NCBI GenBank assembly: GCA_001938995.1
Contig: MKZN01000013.1
Span: 26,583-90,582 of the forward strand
Direction of reading: 5' to 3'
DNA from: Bacillus pumilus
GTDB lineage: Bacteria > Bacillota > Bacilli > Bacillales > Bacillaceae
Length of the DNA: 64,000 nucleotides
Positions 28,188 to 36,918 of this stretch are shown one piece after another (positions within the stretch are counted from its first letter, which is position 1; each line of letters opens with the position of its first letter). A program made the position numbers and the translations under genes. A model generated the notes under the pieces. That model ran no database searches. It was given only the letters and a program-made list of their open reading frames with translations, and was not told the origin of the DNA.

Positions 28188-28589
28188 TTACTCATTTGAA
28201 GACACCTGTACATAAAAGTAGCGGTGTCTCGGCCCATCAAATTCACAGAAGTAAATTCCCTGCCACGTACCAAGCACGAGATCACCTTGATTGACTAATA
28301 CATGCTGTGAGGCGCCCATAAAACTAGCTTTCATGTGTGCTGCTGTATTTCCTTCCAGATGACGATCCTTCGGATGTTCCCATGGAAATACTTCATCAAG
28401 CCGGCGCAACATATCTCGTTTCACGTCTGGATCAGCATTTTCATTGATGGTAATACCTGCTGTCGTATGAGGACAGTAGATCATGACTGTTCCATTTTCA
28501 ACCCCTGATTCCCGGACATATTGAAGGACTTCATGTGTCACATCTATCATGTCATCACGTCTGTCTGTTTGTACATTGATTTTTCTCAT
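28188..28589 (-). CDS. yugU: YjbQ/UPF0047 family protein
   Basis: This 133-residue protein belongs to the YjbQ/UPF0047 family, with the signature MIYCPHTTAGITINENADPDV and the C-terminal LGTWQGIYFCEFDGPRHR. Family members have weak thiamin-phosphate synthase-like activity in vitro; the true role is unsettled. The ATG at 28589 follows AAAGGAGTATCTCAT. Its position between tgl and yugS matches B. subtilis yugU, although yugT (a glucosidase) is missing here. Confidence 0.88.
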   Translation of the reverse strand: MRKINVQTDRRDDMIDVTHEVLQYVRESGVENGTVMIYCPHTTAGITINENADPDVKRDMLRRLDEVFPWEHPKDRHLEGNTAAHMKASFMGASQHVLVNQGDLVLGTWQGIYFCEFDGPRHRYFYVQVSSNE

Positions 28590-28680
28590 ATGAGATACTC
28601 CTTTTCGCTAGATTCTATAAAACCATACCCTTTTTGAACGAATCGAATCGCTTCACCGCTCCACCTAAAGTTTACCAAGT

Positions 28681-28712
28681 AAAAAACCTCGTCAACAAGT
28701 ACGAGGTTTTAC
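28681..28712 (-). terminator. yugS terminator
   Basis: On the minus strand AAAACCTCGT pairs perfectly with ACGAGGTTTT around an 8-nt loop. It starts within the stop codon of yugS. Confidence 0.85.
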
Positions 28713-30001
28713 GAAAAATGAATTTTTTTGATTTCGATGGTTCGTATATGATGATCTTCCGCATCCAATATTTTAAATTCACAGCCTTCAGCTTCAATCG
28801 TATCTCCATTGGCAAAGTCAATTTTATGTGTCATGATCCAGCCGGCAATTGTGTCGACATCATCATTCTCTATGGCGAGATCCAATAATTCGTTTACCTC
28901 ATCAATCAGTGCCTTCCCATCCATCACATAGTGGTAGTCACCCTTTTTGACAATATGCGGGGTCTCATCTTGATCATATTCATCACGAATTTCACCCACA
29001 ATCTCCTCTAATATATCCTCTACAGTGACGAGTCCGGCTGTTCCGCCGTATTCATCCACTAGTACTGACATATGAATCCGTTCTTTTTGCATCAATATGA
29101 GTAATTCTTGGATAGGTGTACTTTCAATCACCCGAATCACAGGACGCATCAAATCCTCAATGGTGACATCTTGATGCAGGAAGCTTGCTTTAAACACATC
29201 CTTGCTATGAATCACCCCTACCACGTGATCTTTGTCTTCTTTAATGACTGGATAACGTGTATACCTTTCATTCAGCATATAATGTGTGACATCATCAAGC
29301 GACTGTTCAATGTCAATGGCTGAAATCTCAGTCCGAGGAATCATAATCTCCCTTGCCACACGGTTGTCGAATTCAAATATTTTATTCACATATTTGTATT
29401 CAGACTGGTTGATCTCACCCTTCTCATAGCTTTCAGACAAAATAAGACGCAATTCTTCCTCATTGATCGCCACCTCATGTTCTTTGACAGTGTGAAACCC
29501 TAATAATTTCACAATTGCACGTGCAGCACCATTTAACGTCTTGATAAATGGATACATGATTCTATAGAAAAAAATGAGTGGCTTTGCCACAATAAGACTG
29601 ACGGCTTCTGCTTTTTGTATGGCAATGGTTTTTGGTGCCAGCTCTCCTATGACCACATGCAAAAAGGTAATGATCACAAATGCGATGATAAACGATAATA
29701 TGTCTGTCAACGCTGAAGGGATCTCAAATTTCTCGAAAATCGGATGAAGGAAATACTCAACAGTTGGTTCTCCTAACCACCCCAAACCTAAGGCGGTAAT
29801 GGTGATACCTAGCTGACATGCGGATAAATATTCATCGAGATTAGTGATGAGTTTCTGAACATGGATCGCTTTTTTATCTCCGCTTTCAATCAACTGATTG
29901 ATTTTCGAACCCCTAATTTTCACGATCGCAAATTCAGTGGCAACAAAAAATGCCGTCGCCGCAATGAGTAAGATGACTAAAAACACATTTAAAATATACA
30001 A
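28709..30001 (-). CDS. yugS: CNNM/CorC-type membrane protein with CBS domains
   Basis: This 430-residue protein has an N-terminal CNNM transmembrane domain (hydrophobic segments at about 2-24, 60-80, 95-120 and 130-150; the motif ATEFAIVKIRGSKI), two CBS domains (about 205-330, with MIPRTEISAI and MSVLVDEYGGTAGLVTVEDILE) and a C-terminal CorC_HlyC domain. Relatives are linked to Mg or Co export, older annotations say hemolysin. The frame is closed upstream by TAG, so the start is TTG 30001 (or a later GTG). That TTG lies directly behind the T-run of a hairpin, with AAGGGG four bases upstream. See the leader entry for its odd 5' region. Confidence 0.87.
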   Translation of the reverse strand: MYILNVFLVILLIAATAFFVATEFAIVKIRGSKINQLIESGDKKAIHVQKLITNLDEYLSACQLGITITALGLGWLGEPTVEYFLHPIFEKFEIPSALTDILSFIIAFVIITFLHVVIGELAPKTIAIQKAEAVSLIVAKPLIFFYRIMYPFIKTLNGAARAIVKLLGFHTVKEHEVAINEEELRLILSESYEKGEINQSEYKYVNKIFEFDNRVAREIMIPRTEISAIDIEQSLDDVTHYMLNERYTRYPVIKEDKDHVVGVIHSKDVFKASFLHQDVTIEDLMRPVIRVIESTPIQELLILMQKERIHMSVLVDEYGGTAGLVTVEDILEEIVGEIRDEYDQDETPHIVKKGDYHYVMDGKALIDEVNELLDLAIENDDVDTIAGWIMTHKIDFANGDTIEAEGCEFKILDAEDHHIRTIEIKKIHFS

Positions 30002-30020
30002 AAAACCCCTTACCTATCAT
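29934..30020 (-). CDS. Possible 28-residue leader peptide overlapping the yugS start
   Basis: ATG 30020 to TGA 29934 encodes MIGKGFFVYFKC and then a Cys/His-rich end (HLTHCGDGIFCCH). It has the best ribosome binding site in the region (AAAGGAGGTGA, about 10 bp spacing), better than that of yugS itself. It overlaps the yugS 5' end in another frame, and its start codon sits in the loop of a terminator-like hairpin. It may be a regulatory leader or chance. Confidence 0.3.
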   Translation of the reverse strand: MIGKGFFVYFKCVFSHLTHCGDGIFCCH

Positions 30021-30030
30021 TGGTAAGGGT
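30000..30030 (-). terminator. Terminator/attenuator hairpin between yugP and yugS
   Basis: On the minus strand AACCCTTACC pairs with GGTAAGGGGTT (one bulge) around AATGATA, followed by TTTTTT that runs into the yugS TTG start codon. It ends the yugP transcript and may attenuate yugS. Confidence 0.8.
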
Positions 30031-30049
30031 TCACCTCCTTTGGCGTCAA

Positions 30050-30733
30050 TTAATCATTACGGCCACTAAGGAAGATCATGACAAATCGAAGCAATTCAAA
30101 TAGTGAGACAAGAGCCGCTGCTACATACGTAAGAGCTGCAGCATTTAATACCTTATTAACTCCTCGTTCTTCACTGCTTCTAATGATTCCTTCTGAAACA
30201 ATGATCTCTTTTGCACGAGAACTTGCATTAAACTCGACAGGCAATGTGACAAGCTGGAAGAATACAGCAGCTGAAAACAATATAATGCCAAGCCCGATTA
30301 AGTTAAGGCTGCCAAGCAATAATCCACCAAGGAAAAGCATTGGGGCAACACCAGATGCAAAGTTCACAACAGGAAAGATCTTATGTCTCAAGACAAGCGC
30401 ACCATAAGATTCTTGATGCTGCAAGGCATGTCCAACTTCGTGTGATGCGACTGAAATGGCGGAAATCGAATGGCCATAATACACTGGTTCAGATAAACGA
30501 ACCACACGTTGTGTCGGGTCGTAATGATCAGTCAAAGTTCCTCTTACCGGTTCAACAGGTACATCATATAACCCGTTGCGATCTAAAATATATCGAGCGG
30601 TTTCAGCACCTGTTTTCATACTGGTTGCTTCGACCTTCGAATACTTTTCAAAGTTATTCTTCACTTTAAATTGTGCCCAAAATGACAAACCCAATGCGGC
30701 AAATGTTAAAAAATAAAAAAACAGCATGCTCAT
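30050..30733 (-). CDS. yugP: YugP-type zinc metallopeptidase-like membrane protein
   Basis: This 227-residue membrane protein of the YugP/DUF1... neutral zinc metallopeptidase-like family has a hydrophobic N-terminus (about 2-20), the zinc motif ISVASHEVGHALQHQE (HEVGH, near residue 95), then hydrophobic segments around 115-165 and 200-220. Function is unknown; the intact HExxH motif suggests a membrane protease. ATG 30733 follows AAAGGAAGCTG. Terminated by the hairpin that precedes yugS. Confidence 0.88.
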   Translation of the reverse strand: MSMLFFYFLTFAALGLSFWAQFKVKNNFEKYSKVEATSMKTGAETARYILDRNGLYDVPVEPVRGTLTDHYDPTQRVVRLSEPVYYGHSISAISVASHEVGHALQHQESYGALVLRHKIFPVVNFASGVAPMLFLGGLLLGSLNLIGLGIILFSAAVFFQLVTLPVEFNASSRAKEIIVSEGIIRSSEERGVNKVLNAAALTYVAAALVSLFELLRFVMIFLSGRND

Positions 30734-30804
30734 CAGCTTCCTTTTATTTTATATATTTATTTACAATTTTAATGACTTTTATGTAACGTGTACAGCAAAA
30801 AGCA

Positions 30805-31029
30805 CTAGGTCTTTTTAAGGGGGATCACAGCACCAATCAAAAAGAAAAAGACGCCCAAGCATGCTGTATAAAATGTCACTGTGCCATATAGATCTTGAAA
30901 AAAACGTAGCCTGGAGAAATCATTCACGAAGTGATTCACAGCATTTAAATCAAACACCAATAAGATCACAGCAGATGACAGTAGGTGTACACCGATAAAA
31001 AGGAGTATGGTTTTATAAGCAAACGACAT
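30805..31029 (-). CDS. Small two-helix membrane protein, 74 residues
   Basis: I start it at ATG 31029 (MSFAYKTILLF), with GGGAGGG seven bases upstream. There are two hydrophobic segments (about 5-23 and 44-68), with a short polar link (NAVNHFVNDFSRLRF) and a basic end (PLKKT). No family is recognised. It sits between yugP and yugN where B. subtilis has the potassium-channel gene yugO, but it is not a channel of that type. Confidence 0.6.
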   Translation of the reverse strand: MSFAYKTILLFIGVHLLSSAVILLVFDLNAVNHFVNDFSRLRFFQDLYGTVTFYTACLGVFFFLIGAVIPLKKT

Positions 31030-31120
31030 TCTGAATCCCTCCCTCTCCTCCCTTATTTTAAGATATGGCATCTGATTCAATACATGACGAAGAAGAAAAT
31101 TGTTTCCTCAATCGTACAAC

Positions 31121-31147
31121 AAAAAGAAGGACCCATGATGAGTCCTT
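31121..31147 (-). terminator. yugN terminator
   Basis: On the minus strand AAGGAC pairs with GTCCTT around a 9-nt loop, followed by CTTTTT. Confidence 0.7.
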
Positions 31148-31190
31148 CCTTCGGATATAAACTTCACCCAGAAGACGAGCCGATTATCCT

Positions 31191-31592
31191 TTAAAGCAGG
31201 GCGTCTTCCAATTCCTTGACTAATGAAAAGCCAATCTCTACATATACCTTTGACACATCTCCATCTTTCTCTTTTGGTTCTTGGAATTGGTTAAATGATG
31301 CCGCTATATTGCCAACCATCGCATGATCATCTAATTTGTCCTGATAGACATGCTTTAAGAGAAATGGATGTCCCATTTTCACAACAACGCCTGGCTGATC
31401 AAGCTGACCCTTTTCAGCGGTAAATGGCACTCTGAGAAAGGTGTAGCCATCACGGTTATCAATTTTATAATCAAAATAGCCGTGATCATAATCCCAATTG
31501 CCATTAATGACGTAGCCGAGCGGCTTCATGGTTTCTTCCAAATGATAGAGTGAATAGCTTTCACCTGTCAGTTTGGATGGTACATGAATCAT
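31191..31592 (-). CDS. yugN: YugN-like protein
   Basis: This 133-residue soluble protein belongs to the YugN-like family, whose function is unknown. It is aromatic-rich in the middle (GNWDYDHGYFDYKIDNRDGY) and acidic at the C-terminus. ATG 31592 follows AAAAAGGAGGGTTTCGT. Its place next to pgi matches B. subtilis. No membrane segment or catalytic motif is visible. Confidence 0.85.
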   Translation of the reverse strand: MIHVPSKLTGESYSLYHLEETMKPLGYVINGNWDYDHGYFDYKIDNRDGYTFLRVPFTAEKGQLDQPGVVVKMGHPFLLKHVYQDKLDDHAMVGNIAASFNQFQEPKEKDGDVSKVYVEIGFSLVKELEDALL

Positions 31593-31635
31593 ACGAAACC
31601 CTCCTTTTTGTATAGGGTTCGTTAATCAAGGGAAT

Positions 31636-31839
31636 TCATACATCTGCCCTCGAGATTTGTACATTGTTTGTAAAAGCAGCATCCAACAAGGGTTGATTGG
31701 CTATCGTACTGCTCTCATTGTCACTCCCTGCTCCTGCTGTCTCCTTCACAGCACTCATCGGACTAATGCGTCCAATATTTCCAAAGTTTACAATGGCCTG
31801 ACCCGATATGTCTCGAATATATATGTGATTTGTTCTCAT
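31636..31839 (-). CDS. GerPA/GerPF-like spore germination protein
   Basis: This 67-residue protein has the family core AIVNFGNIGRISPMSAVKET followed by AGAGSDNE, as in GerPA and GerPF, which are made late in sporulation and help germinants cross the coat. GAGGAGGGTGAGGAG precedes ATG 31839. It stands alone rather than in a gerPA-F operon, as does B. subtilis YpzD. The ortholog cannot be named from this sequence. The spacing to yugN (43 bp) leaves co-transcription open. Confidence 0.75.
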   Translation of the reverse strand: MRTNHIYIRDISGQAIVNFGNIGRISPMSAVKETAGAGSDNESSTIANQPLLDAAFTNNVQISRADV

Positions 31840-31909
31840 CTCCTCACCCTCCTCTAGCTATTCTATGTACAAAACGGCTGGAGGCTTGCACAGAACCATT
31901 AACAAACCA

Positions 31910-31948
31910 AAAAAAGCACACCCTTTTTACAAGGTGTGCTCTGTTTTT
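31910..31948 (-). terminator. pgi terminator
   Basis: On the minus strand GCACACC pairs with GGTGTGC around a 9-nt A-rich loop, followed by seven T. Confidence 0.88.
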
Positions 31949-33302
31949 ATGATTGTTTTAGACGGCTTTCAAGCTCTGCCTTTTTCTCTTCAAAGCCCGG
32001 TTTTCCTAATAAAGCAAACATGTTGACTTTATACGCCTCTACGCCAGGCTGATCAAATGGATTGACCCCTAACAGATAGCCAGACATCGCACATGCTTTT
32101 TCGAAGAAATAAACAAGGTATCCGAATGTATATGCGTCCATTTCAGGAATCGTGACAATCAGATTCGGTACTTTTCCATCAGTATGAGCAAGCATCGTTC
32201 CTTCAAATGCTTTTTTATTGACGAAATCAACCGTTTTACCCGCTAAATAATTCAGTCCATCAAGGTCTTGCTCCTCGGCTTCGATGACAAGTTCATGTCT
32301 AGGCTTGTCTACATTTACGATCGTTTCAAACAAGTCTCTTCTTCCCTCTTGTACATATTGACCAAGTGAATGAAGATCTGTTGAGAAGTTAGCAGATGAA
32401 GGATAGATTCCTTTTTCATCTTTCCCTTCACTTTCACCGAATAATTGTTTCCACCACTCTGCGAAATATTGTAATCCTGGCTCATAGTTGATCAGCATTT
32501 CGATTGTCTTGCCTTTATTGTAAAGGACATTTCGGACAACAGCATATTGGTACGCAGCATTTTCTGATAGCTCAGATGAAGAGTAGTCTTCGCTCGCTTT
32601 TGCAGCACCTTCCATCATCTGATCAATGTCTGCACCACTCACAGCGATTGGCAATAGACCAACTGCCGTTAAGACTGAATAGCGTCCACCTACATCATCA
32701 GGGATGATAAATGACTCGTATCCTTCTTCATTCGCTAATGTTTTCAGTGCACCACGCGCCTTGTCAGTTGTGGCGTATATACGTTTTTTCGCTTCTTCTG
32801 CACCATATTTTTCAATGAGGAGCTTTTTAAAGATACGGAACGCAATGGCTGGCTCTGTAGTTGTACCAGATTTTGAAATCACATTGATTGAGAAGTCTGC
32901 ATCCTCCAAGAGATCCATTACATCAGTTAAATACGAAGAACTGATGTTGTTCCCAATGAAAATGATTTGTGGTGTCTGGCGTTTGCCTTTTGGCAAAGCA
33001 TTGTAGAAAGAGTGATTTAAAAATTCGATTGCCGCACGAGCGCCAAGATAAGAGCCACCGATTCCTACAACAAGTAAAACATCGGAATCAGATTTAATCT
33101 TCTCCGCGCTTTTTTTGATGCGAGCAAATTCTTCACGATCATATTGCTTCGGCAAGTCAACCCAGCCTAAATAGTCACTGCCTGCGCCTGTTTGCTCATG
33201 AATATTATGATGGGCAACCTTCACAAAATCTTTTAAGTATGTAAGCTCATGTTCCTGAAAGAAAGGTAACGCTTTCGAGTAGTCAAATTGAATATGTGTC
33301 AT
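31947..33302 (-). CDS. pgi: Glucose-6-phosphate isomerase
   Basis: This 451-residue enzyme interconverts glucose 6-phosphate and fructose 6-phosphate. Visible features are [16 protein letters not shown] (sugar-phosphate SIS site), [34 protein letters not shown] and the C-terminal [14 protein letters not shown] with conserved residues. I start it at ATG 33302 (MTHIQFDY), with GGAGGG about 10 bases upstream, rather than at the upstream ATG that overlaps that site. Length matches B. subtilis Pgi (about 450). Single-gene unit. Confidence 0.95.
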   Translation of the reverse strand: MTHIQFDYSKALPFFQEHELTYLKDFVKVAHHNIHEQTGAGSDYLGWVDLPKQYDREEFARIKKSAEKIKSDSDVLLVVGIGGSYLGARAAIEFLNHSFYNALPKGKRQTPQIIFIGNNISSSYLTDVMDLLEDADFSINVISKSGTTTEPAIAFRIFKKLLIEKYGAEEAKKRIYATTDKARGALKTLANEEGYESFIIPDDVGGRYSVLTAVGLLPIAVSGADIDQMMEGAAKASEDYSSSELSENAAYQYAVVRNVLYNKGKTIEMLINYEPGLQYFAEWWKQLFGESEGKDEKGIYPSSANFSTDLHSLGQYVQEGRRDLFETIVNVDKPRHELVIEAEEQDLDGLNYLAGKTVDFVNKKAFEGTMLAHTDGKVPNLIVTIPEMDAYTFGYLVYFFEKACAMSGYLLGVNPFDQPGVEAYKVNMFALLGKPGFEEKKAELESRLKQS

Positions 33303-33390
33303 CGCTTGTAAGCCCTCCATTACGTTAGTTATGTCCCTTTCACTTTAGCGGAACTGGCTATTGAAATCAAGTGATCGTCACTGCTACATC

Positions 33391-33419
33391 AAAAAGCCGC
33401 TTCTCTTCATGAGAAGCGG
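33391..33419 (-). terminator. yugK terminator
   Basis: On the minus strand CCGCTTCTC pairs perfectly with GAGAAGCGG around ATGAA, followed by CTTTTT. Confidence 0.9.
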
Positions 33420-33428
33420 AAATGAGTA

Positions 33429-34601
33429 TTATAAAGAAGCTTTCAAAATAGATAGAATGTCATCACGGTTTAGTTTCATAAAGTTGCCAAAACCGCCATG
33501 TTCCATTTCTTTCGCTGCGATGTCTGCGATCTTGTCTAATTCATCTTCACCAATGTGATAATCACTCAAACGATTAGGCGCCCCTAGACTTGTCCAGAAG
33601 GCTGACAGACGATCAATTCCTTCTAATGCGACGGCACGATCCGTTTTCCCTTCAGTGTCGATGTCAAACATGTTCAGCATCAAGTTCTTAAAACGCTCAA
33701 CGTTATGATCTAGTGTGTAGCGCATCCAATTTGGGAACAGAATCGCAAGTCCGCCTGCATGCGGGATATCATAGACAGCCGATACAGCATGCTCAATTGT
33801 GTGCGATGCCCAGTCGCCAAAATAGCCCATTTGTAGCGTGCCATTTAAAGCGATGGTTCCTGCGTAAAGAATGGTTTCACGATGTTCATAGTTATGTAAG
33901 TCCTCAAGGAGTTTTGGTGCTGTCTCGATCACAGTTTGAAGAACAGCAAAACACATACGATCCTGTAAAGGCGTGTTCCCAGCATTATGGAAGTACTGCT
34001 CAAACACGTGACTCATCATATCGACCATTCCATAGACTGTCTGGTTCTCTGGTACAGAATACGTATGCTCAGGGTCTAAAATAGAAAAGGCAGGATGGGT
34101 CACTGAACTGCCCCACACATATTTTTCATTTGTCTCCCAATTTGTAATGACAGAGTCCGGATTCATTTCAGAACCTGTAGCTGCAAGTGTAAGCACTGTG
34201 CCAAATGGCAATGCCTTTTGAGCCGTTGTTTGCTTTGAGATAATGTCCCAGACATCACCTTCATATTCCGCTCCAGCCGCAATTGCTTTCGTACAGTCAA
34301 TAACACTTCCGCCGCCAACTGCTAATAAAAAATCGATATTTTCATTTTGGCAAATATCAATTCCCTTTTTCACTGTGGTGAGGCGGGGGTTCGGTTCAAC
34401 GCCAGCTAGTTCAAATACTTCAGCCTGTGCTTCTTTTAAAACATGGGTCACTTTGTCATAAAGACCATTTTTCTTTATACTGCCGCCGCCATAAACAAGT
34501 AACACTCGTTTCCCATAACGGGTGAGTTCACTTTTTAGCCCTTCTAGTTGACCTTTTCCAAACATTAATTTCGTCGGATTATAATAAATAAAGTTCTCCA
34601 T
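33429..34601 (-). CDS. yugK: Iron-type (butanol-like) alcohol dehydrogenase, YugK
   Basis: This 390-residue group III NAD(P)H-dependent alcohol dehydrogenase has [16 protein letters not shown] (NAD fold), the metal-site Asp/Lys region [15 protein letters not shown], and metal-ligand histidines in HVFEQYFH and [14 protein letters not shown]. It would reduce aldehydes or ketones to alcohols. It is closer in detail to B. subtilis YugK ([31 protein letters not shown]) than to YugJ. I start it at ATG 34601 (MENFIYY); AGGAG is 12 bases upstream. It is the second of two tandem paralogs and has its own terminator. Confidence 0.9.
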   Translation of the reverse strand: MENFIYYNPTKLMFGKGQLEGLKSELTRYGKRVLLVYGGGSIKKNGLYDKVTHVLKEAQAEVFELAGVEPNPRLTTVKKGIDICQNENIDFLLAVGGGSVIDCTKAIAAGAEYEGDVWDIISKQTTAQKALPFGTVLTLAATGSEMNPDSVITNWETNEKYVWGSSVTHPAFSILDPEHTYSVPENQTVYGMVDMMSHVFEQYFHNAGNTPLQDRMCFAVLQTVIETAPKLLEDLHNYEHRETILYAGTIALNGTLQMGYFGDWASHTIEHAVSAVYDIPHAGGLAILFPNWMRYTLDHNVERFKNLMLNMFDIDTEGKTDRAVALEGIDRLSAFWTSLGAPNRLSDYHIGEDELDKIADIAAKEMEHGGFGNFMKLNRDDILSILKASL

Positions 34602-34677
34602 CTGATGCAACATCTCCTGACTACAAATATATCCAAAAATATGAAAGTCTACTGTAACATATGTCCCCAGTGAACTC

Positions 34678-34714
34678 AAAAAAAGATAACCGTCGAAGCC
34701 AGTTATCTTTTTTA
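34678..34714 (-). terminator. yugJ terminator
   Basis: On the minus strand AGATAAC pairs with GTTATCT around an 11-nt loop that can itself pair (TGGCTTCGACGG), followed by seven T. Confidence 0.85.
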
Positions 34715-34721
34715 TGATCTT

Positions 34722-35885
34722 TTATAAGGAAGCGTTCAGAATCGCCAGTACATCCTCTTTGTTTAGCTTTTTAAAATGACCAAATTCGCCTCGTGCCATG
34801 GCACGTTCTGCCATGAGATCGATTTTTTCATCAGTGATCTCATAATCAGCTAAACGACTTGGTGCACCTAAGCTTGTCCAAAATGCAGAAAGTTTTTCAA
34901 TTCCTTCTAGCCCTACTTCTTCCTCTGTTTTACCCGCAGGGTCCACATCGAATACACGTACGGCTAGTTGCTTAAATCGGGCGGGATTTTCTTGAATGAC
35001 ATGCTTCATCCAGTTCGGGAATAAGATCGCAAGTCCGCCCGCATGAGGAATATCATAGACAGCTGATACCGCATGTTCAATGTTGTGAGAAGCCCAGTCA
35101 CCACGTGCGCCCATTGACAACATTCCATTGAGTGCAATCGTTCCGGTGAATAAAATGGTTTCACGAAGCTCATAGTTCTCAAGGTCGTTGATTAATTTGG
35201 GTGCCGTCTCCATCACTGTCCGAAGAAGTCCTTCACACATCCGATCTTGGTATGGCGTATTGTTCGTATGATGGAAATATTGTTCAAATACGTGTGACAT
35301 CATGTCGACCATTCCATAAATCGTATGGTTTTTAGGAACAGTGAATGTGTTTACTGGATCAAGAATCGAGAATTTAGGGAATACTGCGGGACTTCCCCAG
35401 CCATATTTCTCATTTGTTTCCCAGTTTGTAATTACTGATCCTGAGTTCATTTCAGAACCTGTAGCGGCAAGTGTTAAAATTGTACCAAATGGGACGGCTT
35501 CCATTGGAACATGTTTTCGCGTGACAATATCCCAAGCATCTCCATCGTACTTTGCGCCAGCGGCGATGGCTTTCGTCGCATCAATGACACTTCCGCCACC
35601 AACTGCCAAAATAAAATCAATTTGATTTTCTTTGCACAGTTCAACACCTTTTCTCACAGTCGTTAAACGTGGGTTTGGTTCAACTCCAGCCAACTCCGTG
35701 ATTGTCGCTCCAGATTCGTTCAAGATGTTGATCACTTCATCATAAAGGCCGTTTCGTTTAATACTGCCTCCACCATATACAAGCAATACGTTTTTCCCGT
35801 AGTGTTTTAGTTCATTTGAAAGGGCTGATACTTCTCCCTTTCCGAAGATTAATTTTGTAGGGTTCCAATATGTAAATTGATCCAT
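34722..35885 (-). CDS. yugJ: Iron-type (butanol-like) alcohol dehydrogenase, YugJ
   Basis: This 387-residue paralog of yugK has the same motifs: [38 protein letters not shown] and [28 protein letters not shown] and [18 protein letters not shown] identify it as the YugJ type, and its length equals that of B. subtilis YugJ. ATG 35885 (MDQFTYW) follows GAGGAGGAGATCAC, an excellent site; the longer frame reaches into the promoter region. Physiological substrates of YugJ and YugK are not established. Confidence 0.9.
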   Translation of the reverse strand: MDQFTYWNPTKLIFGKGEVSALSNELKHYGKNVLLVYGGGSIKRNGLYDEVINILNESGATITELAGVEPNPRLTTVRKGVELCKENQIDFILAVGGGSVIDATKAIAAGAKYDGDAWDIVTRKHVPMEAVPFGTILTLAATGSEMNSGSVITNWETNEKYGWGSPAVFPKFSILDPVNTFTVPKNHTIYGMVDMMSHVFEQYFHHTNNTPYQDRMCEGLLRTVMETAPKLINDLENYELRETILFTGTIALNGMLSMGARGDWASHNIEHAVSAVYDIPHAGGLAILFPNWMKHVIQENPARFKQLAVRVFDVDPAGKTEEEVGLEGIEKLSAFWTSLGAPSRLADYEITDEKIDLMAERAMARGEFGHFKKLNKEDVLAILNASL

Positions 35886-36029
35886 GTGATCTCCTCCTCG
35901 CGCTACATTATGCGCTTCATTCATTCCAAAAGTAAAGGAATTTGCTTCAATCGATTTTCTTACGCATAGTTTGGCTAAAAATCTGCAAAATATAAATGTA
36001 TTGATGCTGTAGCGAAAGGAGGAATCACG

Positions 36030-36260
36030 ATGAGCGCTATTCAGCGTATTGCCCTCGTGCTCACGATTATCGGTGCTATTAACTGGGGACTAATCGGCTT
36101 TTTTCAATTTGACTTAGTAGCAGCGATCTTTGGCGGTCAAGGTTCTGCACTATCACGCATTATTTATGGTCTTGTTGGAATTGCAGGTCTGATCAATCTT
36201 GGCCTATTATTTAAGCCAAGTACAGAAACTGCCGAAGAGCCGAATCCAGAAATTCGTTAA
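36030..36260 (+). CDS. yuzA: DUF378 small membrane protein
   Basis: This 76-residue protein has two hydrophobic segments (about 5-25 and 42-63) and the DUF378 signature [21 protein letters not shown] with [14 protein letters not shown]. The function is unknown. ATG 36030 follows GAAAGGAGGAATCACG. It is divergent from yugJ and convergent with yugI, sharing a terminator, as in B. subtilis. Confidence 0.88.
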   Translation: MSAIQRIALVLTIIGAINWGLIGFFQFDLVAAIFGGQGSALSRIIYGLVGIAGLINLGLLFKPSTETAEEPNPEIR

Positions 36261-36272
36261 AGAAATGGATAT

Positions 36273-36305
36273 AAAAAAAGGCTGCCTACATGAGGCAGCC
36301 TTTTC
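36273..36305. terminator. Bidirectional terminator between yuzA and yugI
   Basis: GGCTGCCT pairs perfectly with AGGCAGCC around ACATG. A-run on the left and T-run on the right serve both converging genes. Confidence 0.9.
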
Positions 36306-36326
36306 ACCGTGTGATGCGGTGTTTTT

Positions 36327-36719
36327 TTATTTCTTGATTAAATCTTTGCGGTTCGATTGCTCAATCCACTCTTCAAGTTTATCTTTAAGTGTATTGAATC
36401 CTTGTGGTGTAGCCGCTTCTTCTTTTACTTGCTGTGGTCTTTGTTTCTTTGGTTTGCTTTCTTTTCTTTCAGGTGCTTCTTGTGTTGCACGGATAGAAAG
36501 GCTGATTTTACCAGCTTTTTCATCAACAGAAAGAACTTTCACTTGAACTTCGTCACCAATTGAAAGGTGCTCGTTAATGTCTTTTACAAAGCCATGTGTT
36601 ACTTCAGAAATATGCACAAGTCCTTGAGTTTCTTCATCTAATGCAACAAACGCACCATACGCTTGTAATCCTGTTACTTTACCAGTGTAAACACTGCCTA
36701 CTTCAAACTTTGTCGCCAT
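36327..36719 (-). CDS. yugI: S1-domain RNA-binding protein (general stress protein 13)
   Basis: This 130-residue protein has one N-terminal S1 domain (about residues 5-78: VGSVYTGKVTGLQAYGAFVA, LVHISEVTHGFVKDI, VKVLSVDEKAGKISLSIRA) and a Lys/Glu-rich tail. It corresponds to B. subtilis YugI/GSP13, a ribosome-associated stress protein. ATG 36719 follows TTAGGAGTTGTTATC. A good SigA-type promoter lies 55 bp upstream. Confidence 0.9.
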   Translation of the reverse strand: MATKFEVGSVYTGKVTGLQAYGAFVALDEETQGLVHISEVTHGFVKDINEHLSIGDEVQVKVLSVDEKAGKISLSIRATQEAPERKESKPKKQRPQQVKEEAATPQGFNTLKDKLEEWIEQSNRKDLIKK

Positions 36720-36770
36720 GATAACAACTCCTAAATAAATGTTTTAATATTCGTTTATACGCAATTAAAA

Positions 36771-36799
36771 ACTATATCATAGAACGGTCAGTTACGCAA
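36771..36799 (-). promoter_or_regulatory. SigA-type promoter of yugI
   Basis: On the minus strand TTGCGT (36794-36799), a 17-bp spacer and TATAGT (36771-36776). It points at yugI with a leader of about 45 nt. Confidence 0.7.
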
Positions 36800-36833
36800 A
36801 ATATTTTTTGAATCGGTTTAGATGTCATGAAAA

Positions 36834-36918
36834 GGGGGAATACATGAAAACAAGAATGCTTTCTAGTATTCCCCCCTAATTTGAGAGGCATGAGTCCATG
36901 GGACTGATGCCTTTTTTT
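36834..36918 (+). ncRNA. Candidate plus-strand small RNA or orphan terminator between yugI and alaT
   Basis: Two hairpins follow each other. GGGGGAATAC (36834-36843) pairs perfectly with GTATTCCCCC (36866-36875) around a 22-nt loop. GGCAT-G-AGTCC (36887-36897) pairs with GGACT-G-ATGCC (36901-36911), followed directly by TTTTTTT (36912-36918). The T-run makes the second a plus-strand terminator, yet both flanking genes are on the minus strand and no plus-strand ORF precedes it. The first hairpin, read on the minus strand, is followed by TTTT and may end alaT. No promoter was identified. Confidence 0.4.
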
